Shown one piece after another: positions 1 through 5,099 of a stretch of DNA of 8,777 bases. This DNA comes from an uncultured Prevotellamassilia sp. Its GTDB lineage: Bacteria; Bacteroidota; Bacteroidia; Bacteroidales; Bacteroidaceae. The stretch lies in assembly GCA_934255485.1 (NCBI GenBank), contig CAKQOG010000053.1, forward strand, positions 1 to 8,777, written 5' to 3'. Each line of letters opens with the position of its first letter. The stretch's first letter is position 1. The notes beneath the pieces are model-generated. The model was not told the origin of the DNA, made no database searches, and saw nothing but the letters and a program-made list of their open reading frames with translations. The position numbers and the translations under genes were made by a program.

Positions 1-32
1 CCGTTCTTCATAATTGTGGCGTCTATACATAA

Positions 33-75
33 TGCACCCCAAAAGTTTTGTGTCTAACTTTTGGGGTGCAGTTCA
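33..75. repeat. Perfect 15-bp inverted repeat, candidate IS3-family right end
   Basis: The arms at 33-47 (TGCACCCCAAAAGTT) and 56-70 are exact reverse complements around an 8-base loop. The right half, TGTCTAACTTTTGGGGTGCA, followed by GTTCA, matches from memory the terminal inverted repeat of many IS3-family (IS150-group) elements, which end in CA. If so, the element lies to the left of the window and ends at about 70-75. Only 32 bases precede the repeat. Short open stretches exist there, but none is recognisable as a transposase C-terminus. The hairpin could also stop transcription entering from the left, although no T-tract follows the stem directly. The structure is certain; the IS assignment is inference. 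Confidence 0.5.
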
Positions 76-104
76 GTATGTGCATGCAGTGGTTTTTGTT
101 TTTT

Positions 105-125
105 ATGCGTTATTTTTTAACGCAT
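105..125. repeat. Small AT-rich hairpin just past the 3' end of the deaminase gene
   Basis: ATGCGTT (105-111) and AACGCAT (119-125) form a 7-bp stem with a 7-base A/T loop, a few bases beyond the minus-strand stop codon at 132-134. Read along the minus strand, the stem is followed by A residues rather than a T-tract, so it is not a classical intrinsic terminator. It may protect or define the 3' end of the deaminase mRNA. The inverted repeat is visible; its role is a guess. Confidence 0.35.
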
Positions 126-131
126 GAGTCT

Positions 132-599
132 TTAATATTCCACCTTATCGTCTTTTTCGCTCCATGCTTTAAAGGGAGCAAGCGCCTCGTTGTGCATCAT
201 CTCCTCGGTAGGTAGCTTACGTTCGTGTATAGGTAGTGGCAGTTCTTTATAAATAAAAGCATCATCAAATCCCACCGCAGCCGCATCGTTTTTAGTGCCA
301 GCAAAGTATAGGTGGTCGAGGTGTGCCCAATAGATAGCACCTAAGCACATGGGGCAAGGTTCGCACGATGAGTAGATATCGCAGCCTGCAAGGTCGAACG
401 TTTGCAAGCGTTCGGCAGCCTTACGGATGGCTTGAACTTCGGCATGAGCCGTAGGGTCGTGTTGCGCTGTTACGCGATTTACACCCTCTGCAATGATTTC
501 ATCACCACGTGTAATCACAGCACCAAATGGGCCACCACCATTCTTCACATTCTCCACTGCAAGGGCAATGGCGCGTCGCATAAAAGTCTCTTTATTCAT
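132..599 (-). CDS. guaD: Guanine deaminase (cytidine deaminase-like fold)
   Basis: This enzyme hydrolyses guanine to xanthine and ammonia in the cytoplasm, as part of purine salvage and catabolism. Zinc site: H52 and E54 in the TAHAEVQAIRKA motif, and C82 and C85 in CEPCPMCLGA. H52, C82 and C85 would bind zinc and E54 would be the proton shuttle. The wording DPTAHAEVQAIRKA and the FDDAFIYKE segment (111-119) resemble Bacillus subtilis GuaD much more than TadA or cytidine deaminase. At 155 residues it matches the 156-residue B. subtilis enzyme, and it also ends in E-Y, where the family's C-terminal tyrosine reaches the active site. The start is the first ATG of the frame, about 34 nt downstream of a good promoter, with a weak AGAAAG upstream. 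It is monocistronic and divergent from the secreted-protein gene. A relaxed-specificity nucleobase deaminase remains possible. Confidence 0.9.
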   Translation of the reverse strand: MNKETFMRRAIALAVENVKNGGGPFGAVITRGDEIIAEGVNRVTAQHDPTAHAEVQAIRKAAERLQTFDLAGCDIYSSCEPCPMCLGAIYWAHLDHLYFAGTKNDAAAVGFDDAFIYKELPLPIHERKLPTEEMMHNEALAPFKAWSEKDDKVEY

Positions 600-636
600 G
601 AATTTATAGCTTTCTTATGTTTGTCTTTTGTAATGA

Positions 637-667
637 CAAAGTTACATAACATCTCCTACTATGCAAA
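637..667 (-). promoter_or_regulatory. Bacteroidota promoter of the deaminase gene
   Basis: Read on the minus strand, TTTG (complement of 664-667) is followed by 19 bases and then TAACTTTG (complement of 637-644). This fits the Bacteroides-type consensus of TTTG at -33 and TAnnTTTG at -7. Transcription would begin near 632, leaving a leader of about 30-35 nt before the ATG at 599. Confidence 0.65.
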
Positions 668-735
668 AGACTTTATCTTCTTTATATTTTTACCTCACCC
701 GTTTTAATATTATTTAAAATTTAACAAGAATTTAG

Positions 736-766
736 TTGAAAAGTTTGTTATAACTCTCTATCTTTG
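736..766 (+). promoter_or_regulatory. Bacteroidota promoter of the secreted-protein gene
   Basis: TATCTTTG at 759-766 is a full match to the -7 consensus TAnnTTTG. TTG at 736-738 lies 20 bases upstream as a partial -33 element. A fuller TTTG at 744-747 is only 11 bases away and too close. Transcription would start near 770, giving a leader of about 90 nt that is A-rich and without a Shine-Dalgarno motif. Confidence 0.6.
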
Positions 767-838
767 CATTGAAAATAAAGGGAAAAGATGATTAAACCAT
801 TCTGAGAACATAAAATTTAATGACAGAATATAACAACT

Positions 839-862
839 AAAAAACATTATAAAAAACATTAT
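839..862 (+). repeat. Tandem 12-bp A-rich repeat running into the start codon
   Basis: AAAAAACATTAT occurs twice in direct succession (839-850 and 851-862), and the second copy supplies the first two bases of the ATG at 861. There is no Shine-Dalgarno sequence here. Translation initiation in Bacteroidota often relies on an unstructured A-rich leader, so the duplication may matter for ribosome access and could vary in copy number by slippage. The repeat is visible; the role is inference. Confidence 0.6.
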
Positions 863-2972
863 GCTTATGAGAACTTGTTACAAATCTCTCAAGTCGCTCC
901 TATTCATGCTTGTTCTTTGCATGGTAGGAACGCTAAGTGCATGGGCTGACTCGTACACTTATACGGCTAAAACTAGCGATTTTAAGAAAGCAGCTTCTTT
1001 CTCTTTCAAAGATGGAGACGTTACTTGGAATGCTACGTCAAGTAATTGGGACAATGGTAGTGTATCACCCCAAAGTGGCGCAGTGCAATTAGGTAATAGT
1101 AGAACATCTAAGAATTTTGCATTTACTCTTTCAACAAGCAGTATTAAGGGCAATATCACCTCAATTGTTGTTGAAACAAGTTTAAGTGGTAGTGGTGCAA
1201 AATTCTCTTTAACTACTTCTGTTGGAGGTACACAAATAGGTAAGAATACTACAATTACAGAAAATACAATTGATACTTATACATTCACTCCGAGCTCTTC
1301 AGCCGAAGGAGATGTTGTTATTAGTTGGAAAAATATTGGAGGAAAATCTACTGGTATAAGAATTAAATCCATCACCATTAACTACACCTCTTCATCTGAG
1401 CCTGTAGACCCAACAGCAGTAGCTGCTCCTATCTTTAGCGAAAGCAGTAAGAGTTTCTCTGATAAGTTTGACCTTACTCTTACTAAGGGCAAAAATGCAG
1501 AGATGATACTTTACACTACAGATGGAACAGAGCCTTCGTACGAACCATTGAATGGTGAAGAATACACCGCACCTATCAGTATTGCACACACCACAACAGT
1601 GAAGGCTATTGCTTTATCAAACGAGGGTAAAGAGAGCGAAGTTGTTACCAACGAATACAAACTCGAACTTCCTGCTCCTGTATTGAGCGTAAACACCAAG
1701 GACTTTACAGAGGCATTTGACGTAGAAATCACTACTCCAGCTACTGCTGCAGAGGGCATTCTCTACACTCTTGATGGTACAACTCCAAGTTTTGAAAACA
1801 ACTCTCCTAAATATGCAGACGCTATCAATATTTCTGCTACTACAACTCTGAAAGCAGTATCATACACTCAAAATGGTAGCGACTATGAATATAGCCCTGT
1901 TGCAACAGCAACTTACACATTGGCTGAACCTTCGTCTGTTATTTGGAGTGAGGACTTTAGTGGCTTTAAAAATGGAGCTGTTCCTACAGAAGGTGAAAAT
2001 GCAACTTATAAATGTACAGGTTCAACCCAGGTGTATGCCACAGACAATCTTGCAGGTGGTGATGCTCCAGAGCTTCTTATAGGTAAAAGTGGTAACTCAT
2101 TTACAGCAACAATTATAGACTTAAAGGGTGCAAAGAATGGTATGATTTTGACATTCCTTGATAACAAAGGTAATTTAAATGTTTCTGCTACGAATGCAAC
2201 GATTCTTTCTAAGGATGTTACAAAAATAGATAAAAAACATTTTACATCTACTTATATATTTGCATTGGTTGATCCTTCAGCAGAGGTTAGCATTTCAATG
2301 AAATCTACTACCACGGATAATGTCCGTATCGATAATATCGAACTCTCAAAATATGAGAAAATCAGTAGCTTTAATATTACCGATGCTGGCTATGCAACCT
2401 ACTACACTTCAGATGCATATGCAATGCCTACAGGCGTAACAGGTTACACTATCACTGCCAACAATGGTAGCGAACTCACAATGAAAGAGGCATACACAGA
2501 GGGCGAAACTGTTCCTGCACAAACAGCACTTGTATTGAAAGGCGAAGCAGGTAAGTACAGCTTCTTGCCAACAACATCAACTGAGATTACACCTGCCGAC
2601 AACAAGCTCCATGGTTCTGACGTAGCAGCAGAAACTCACGTAGATGGCACAAGCGTTAAGTACTACAAGCTCTCTTACGATAGCAAGGGTGCAAATCTCG
2701 GTTTCTATTGGGGTGCTGAAAATGGTGCTGCCTTTACCAACGATGCTCACAAGGCTTATCTTGCACTTGAGGGCACAACATTGCTTAGCCAAAAGCGTGG
2801 TTTCTCATTTGCTGAATTGATGAATGGCGTAACCACTTCAATTAACCAAGTAAATGCAGCAAGCGCAATAAAGCAAAGCATCTTCGACATCAATGGTCGC
2901 CGTGTAAACAATTTGAATGGCGCAGCCAAAGGCATTTACATTGTAAATGGTCAAAAGGTGTTGGTAAAATAA
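861..2972 (+). CDS. Secreted multi-domain beta-sandwich protein with two CHB_HEX_C-like domains and a C-terminal sorting tail
   Basis: A signal peptide spans residues 1-29, with cleavage after A-W-A. Residues 31-177 look like an all-beta domain rich in S/T/G. Two tandem domains follow at about 188-268 and 271-354. Both carry the chitobiase/hexosaminidase C-terminal signature: ILYTTDGTEPS (216-226) and ILYTLDGTTPS (300-310), each ending in a TxKA strand. A further beta domain (about 360-497) begins with WSEDFSGF. Residues 502-638, with GYATYYTSD and TALVLKGEAGKY, form a C-terminal module often seen in Prevotella surface proteins. The tail 670-703 (FDINGRR...GIYIVNGQKVLVK) resembles short type IX secretion sorting domains. 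No catalytic domain is recognised, so adhesion or glycan binding is only a guess. ATG 867 is an alternative start. The gene looks more AT-rich than the operon downstream; this was judged by eye. It forms a likely transcription unit with the small gene that follows. Confidence 0.85.
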   Translation: MLMRTCYKSLKSLLFMLVLCMVGTLSAWADSYTYTAKTSDFKKAASFSFKDGDVTWNATSSNWDNGSVSPQSGAVQLGNSRTSKNFAFTLSTSSIKGNITSIVVETSLSGSGAKFSLTTSVGGTQIGKNTTITENTIDTYTFTPSSSAEGDVVISWKNIGGKSTGIRIKSITINYTSSSEPVDPTAVAAPIFSESSKSFSDKFDLTLTKGKNAEMILYTTDGTEPSYEPLNGEEYTAPISIAHTTTVKAIALSNEGKESEVVTNEYKLELPAPVLSVNTKDFTEAFDVEITTPATAAEGILYTLDGTTPSFENNSPKYADAINISATTTLKAVSYTQNGSDYEYSPVATATYTLAEPSSVIWSEDFSGFKNGAVPTEGENATYKCTGSTQVYATDNLAGGDAPELLIGKSGNSFTATIIDLKGAKNGMILTFLDNKGNLNVSATNATILSKDVTKIDKKHFTSTYIFALVDPSAEVSISMKSTTTDNVRIDNIELSKYEKISSFNITDAGYATYYTSDAYAMPTGVTGYTITANNGSELTMKEAYTEGETVPAQTALVLKGEAGKYSFLPTTSTEITPADNKLHGSDVAAETHVDGTSVKYYKLSYDSKGANLGFYWGAENGAAFTNDAHKAYLALEGTTLLSQKRGFSFAELMNGVTTSINQVNAASAIKQSIFDINGRRVNNLNGAAKGIYIVNGQKVLVK

Positions 2973-3006
2973 GTAATAACCCTATAAACACTATATCATT
3001 AACAAA

Positions 3007-3177
3007 ATGAAAAAGATATATTCAGCCCCTATTGCACAACCCATTACAGTTGCAGTAGAAGGCATGCTCGCAGCTTCGGGCCCTTCACAAGTTCACGAAG
3101 AATATTCAGAGAGCGAACAACTTTCAAACAAAAATGTTGGTTGGGATAGTAGTCTTTGGGCTAACGAAGAAGACTAA
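3007..3177 (+). CDS. Small acidic protein, 56 aa, of unknown function
   Basis: ATG at 3007 opens a 56-codon frame ending in TAA. It begins 34 bases after the stop of the secreted-protein gene and lies before the shared terminator, so the two are probably co-transcribed. The product begins MKKIYSAPIAQPITV, has a central GMLAASG (19-25) and an acidic tail ending in W-A-N-E-E-D, with tryptophans at 46 and 51. From memory this layout (MKK, an aromatic or proline-rich start, a central M-L-A-x-S motif, and an acidic W/D/E tail) recurs in many unannotated small proteins of Prevotella and Bacteroides. It has no hydrophobic stretch long enough for a membrane helix. A central A-A-S motif before an acidic region also resembles a leader/core boundary of a peptide precursor, but no maturation enzyme is nearby. 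Function is unknown; coding status is likely. Confidence 0.7.
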   Translation: MKKIYSAPIAQPITVAVEGMLAASGPSQVHEEYSESEQLSNKNVGWDSSLWANEED

Positions 3178-3212
3178 CAACGTTCACACTTGATGTGAGA
3201 AAACATTGATAA

Positions 3213-3265
3213 AACGAGGGAAGAGAAAAGATTTATAATCGTTATCTCTTCCCTCGTTCTTTTTC
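3213..3265 (+). terminator. Strong rho-independent terminator after the secreted-protein/small-protein pair
   Basis: AACGAGGGAAGAGA (3213-3226) pairs perfectly with TCTCTTCCCTCGTT (3245-3258), a 14-bp stem with an 18-base AT-rich loop, followed at once by CTTTTTCT. It sits 35 bases after the small gene's stop codon and is the clearest intrinsic terminator in the window. Confidence 0.9.
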
Positions 3266-3267
3266 TG

Positions 3268-3451
3268 TAAGTAGGTGTTCAAAATTATTTATAAAATCAG
3301 TTCTGTTATTTTTACATTTGTAGCACTTTCTGTGGCGCATCTTAAAGGTTAGTTTTCAGTCACATAGCCCGCTATGCTCCTTCAAACTAACCTTTAAGCT
3401 ACATCCACATAAAGCACTTCAAATATAAAAATAATTATGAACACCTACTTA
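3268..3451. repeat. 184-bp imperfect palindrome, MITE-like intergenic element
   Basis: The ends TAAGTAGGTGTTCA (3268-3281) and its exact complement (3438-3451) form 14-bp terminal inverted repeats, extended by 8 more matches after one mismatch. Inside, CTTAAAGGTTAGTTT (3341-3355) pairs perfectly with 3384-3398, and the apex has CATAGC/GCTATG (3363-3368 and 3371-3376). The whole element folds back on itself, except that the left arm carries about 20 extra bases near 3291-3310. It encodes no protein. The shape is that of a MITE or a large hairpin repeat, and I recall similar text in Prevotella intergenic regions. No clear target-site duplication is visible. It fills most of the 369-bp gap between 3178 and 3546. 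Confidence 0.7.
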
Positions 3452-3530
3452 TGATGTGCGATAGCGGTAAGATAAAATCCAAAATACTTCTTTTTCTTTT
3501 CCTTTTATAAATAATCAAGGTTATAAAATG

Positions 3531-3538
3531 TATCTTTG
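3531..3538 (+). promoter_or_regulatory. -7 element just upstream of the GH3 gene
   Basis: TATCTTTG is a full TAnnTTTG match and identical to the -7 boxes upstream of 861 and 7246. No TTTG lies at the expected distance upstream; the nearest candidate is a T-run at 3503-3506, about 24 bases away. The start codon at 3547 is only 8 bases downstream, so the transcript would be almost leaderless. Confidence 0.5.
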
Positions 3539-3546
3539 CAAGTATT

Positions 3547-5064
3547 ATGAACCTGACATCAATTATACGTCCTATATTTAACGGCAGACTGCGTGCTATT
3601 GACCAGTACGCCAGTCATGCAGAGAGCATTCAGCGCAGTGTGTTGGAGCGTTTGCTCCACGTGGCAGCCGACACCGAATGGGGGCATCATTATCACTATG
3701 ATGCAATAAATAGCTATGAAGAGTTTGCGCAGAAAGTACCTGTAAACACTTACGAAGAACTCAAATCATACATCGACCGCATGCGTCACGGCGAACGTAA
3801 TCTGTTGTGGCCAGGGTGGGTAAAATGGTATGCCAAGTCGTCGGGAACAACCAACGACAAAAGCAAGTTTATCCCCGTTAGTGCAACTGGATTACACGAC
3901 ACGCACTACCGTGGCGGAACAGATGTGGTAGCACTCTATTTGCGCAACAACCCTGTGAGCCGCTTGTTCGATGGCAAGGCACTTATCCTTGGTGGAAGCC
4001 ATTCGCCAAACTACAATGTAGCAGGCTCATTGGTGGGCGACTTGAGTGCCATACTTATCGAAAACATCAATCCGCTCGTTAATATGGTACGTGTGCCGTC
4101 AAAGAAGGTAGCCTTGCTGAGCGACTTTGAAGAGAAGCGCAACCGCATAGCAGAGATAGCTATAAAGAAGCACGTTACCAACATATCGGGTGTACCCTCG
4201 TGGATGATGGCGGTGATAAACCGCATGCTTGAGATAACGGGCAAGCAGTATCTCGACGAGATATGGCCCGATCTTGAGGTGTTTTTCCATGGTGGAGTGG
4301 CATTCACCCCTTACCGCAATCAGTATCACCGACTCATCCGTTCAACTAAGATGCATTATATGGAAACGTATAATGCCAGCGAGGGCTTTTTTGGTGTACA
4401 AAACGATCCTTCGGATGCAGCCATGCTCTTGATGATAGACTATGGCGTGTTCTACGAGTTTATTCCGCTCGAAGAGTTGGGCAAGCCTAACCCTGTAGTG
4501 TTGCCTCTTTGGGAGGTAGAAACGGGCAAGAACTACGCCATTGTTATCAGCACATCGTGTGGATTGTGGCGCTATCAGATAGGCGATACGGTGCGGTTTA
4601 CTTCCACCTCTCCCTATAAGTTCATTATAAGCGGACGCACCAAGAGTTTTATAAATGCCTTTGGCGAAGAACTCATCGTTGATAATGCCGAAAAGGGGCT
4701 TCACGAGGCTTGTCGCCAAACAAGAGCAGAGGTAAACGAGTATACAGCCGCTCCAGTGTTTATGAACAGCGAGGGCAAGTGCCGTCATCAGTGGGTGATA
4801 GAGTTTCAGCGTGAGCCTGCCGATATAGAGCAGTTTGCCACCATACTCGACCAAGCTTTGCAGCAAATCAATTCAGATTACGAGGCAAAGCGACATAAAA
4901 ACATAACCCTTCAACGCCTTGAAATAATTAAAGCAAAGCCCGGTTTGTTCAACGAGTGGCTAAAGCGCAAAGGCAAATTAGGCGGGCAACACAAGGTGCC
5001 CCGACTCAACAATAACCGCACAATCATAGACGAGGTATTGAAGATTAATGCCGAAATGGTTTAA
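3547..5064 (+). CDS. GH3-family acyl-acid amido synthetase
   Basis: GH3 proteins are members of the ANL (acyl-adenylating) superfamily. In plants they adenylate a carboxylic acid such as auxin or jasmonate and join it to an amino acid; the substrates of the bacterial members are largely unknown. At 505 residues the protein is full length for the bacterial form. Visible motifs are the phosphate loop SSGTTNDKSKFIPVS (98-112), the nucleotide-binding YNASEGFFG (275-283), YQIGDTVRF with its ribose-binding aspartate (343-351), the hinge SGRTKSFINAFGEEL (362-376), and a C-terminal basic GQHKVPRL (480-487) with the candidate lysine K483. There is no signal peptide, so it is cytoplasmic. The start MNLTSIIRPIF matches the N-terminus remembered for Bacteroidales homologues. 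It is first in a run with the lipoprotein gene, 35 bases away. No key motif is missing. Confidence 0.92.
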   Translation: MNLTSIIRPIFNGRLRAIDQYASHAESIQRSVLERLLHVAADTEWGHHYHYDAINSYEEFAQKVPVNTYEELKSYIDRMRHGERNLLWPGWVKWYAKSSGTTNDKSKFIPVSATGLHDTHYRGGTDVVALYLRNNPVSRLFDGKALILGGSHSPNYNVAGSLVGDLSAILIENINPLVNMVRVPSKKVALLSDFEEKRNRIAEIAIKKHVTNISGVPSWMMAVINRMLEITGKQYLDEIWPDLEVFFHGGVAFTPYRNQYHRLIRSTKMHYMETYNASEGFFGVQNDPSDAAMLLMIDYGVFYEFIPLEELGKPNPVVLPLWEVETGKNYAIVISTSCGLWRYQIGDTVRFTSTSPYKFIISGRTKSFINAFGEELIVDNAEKGLHEACRQTRAEVNEYTAAPVFMNSEGKCRHQWVIEFQREPADIEQFATILDQALQQINSDYEAKRHKNITLQRLEIIKAKPGLFNEWLKRKGKLGGQHKVPRLNNNRTIIDEVLKINAEMV

Positions 5065-5099
5065 GGGTTTAATACCAATAATTAATCAACAAAAAAAGC

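Noticed and set aside
132..599. tRNA adenosine deaminase (TadA) for the minus-strand deaminase
   Set aside because: The HAEVQAIRKA motif, the FDDAFIYKE segment and the terminal E-Y match GuaD rather than TadA.
402..707. Plus-strand open frame of 101 codons overlapping the deaminase gene
   Set aside because: It lies mostly antisense to a clear guanine deaminase, its product is low-complexity hydrophobic/aromatic text with no recognisable family, and it runs across the promoters on both strands.
3184..3198. TCACA/TGTGA repeat after the small gene as an operator
   Set aside because: It is a 5-bp inverted repeat in AT-rich DNA downstream of a gene and before its terminator; chance is enough to explain it.
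4342..4866. Minus-strand open frame of 174 codons inside the GH3 gene
   Set aside because: It is fully antisense to a well-supported GH3 coding region whose motifs are intact, and its translation resembles no family.
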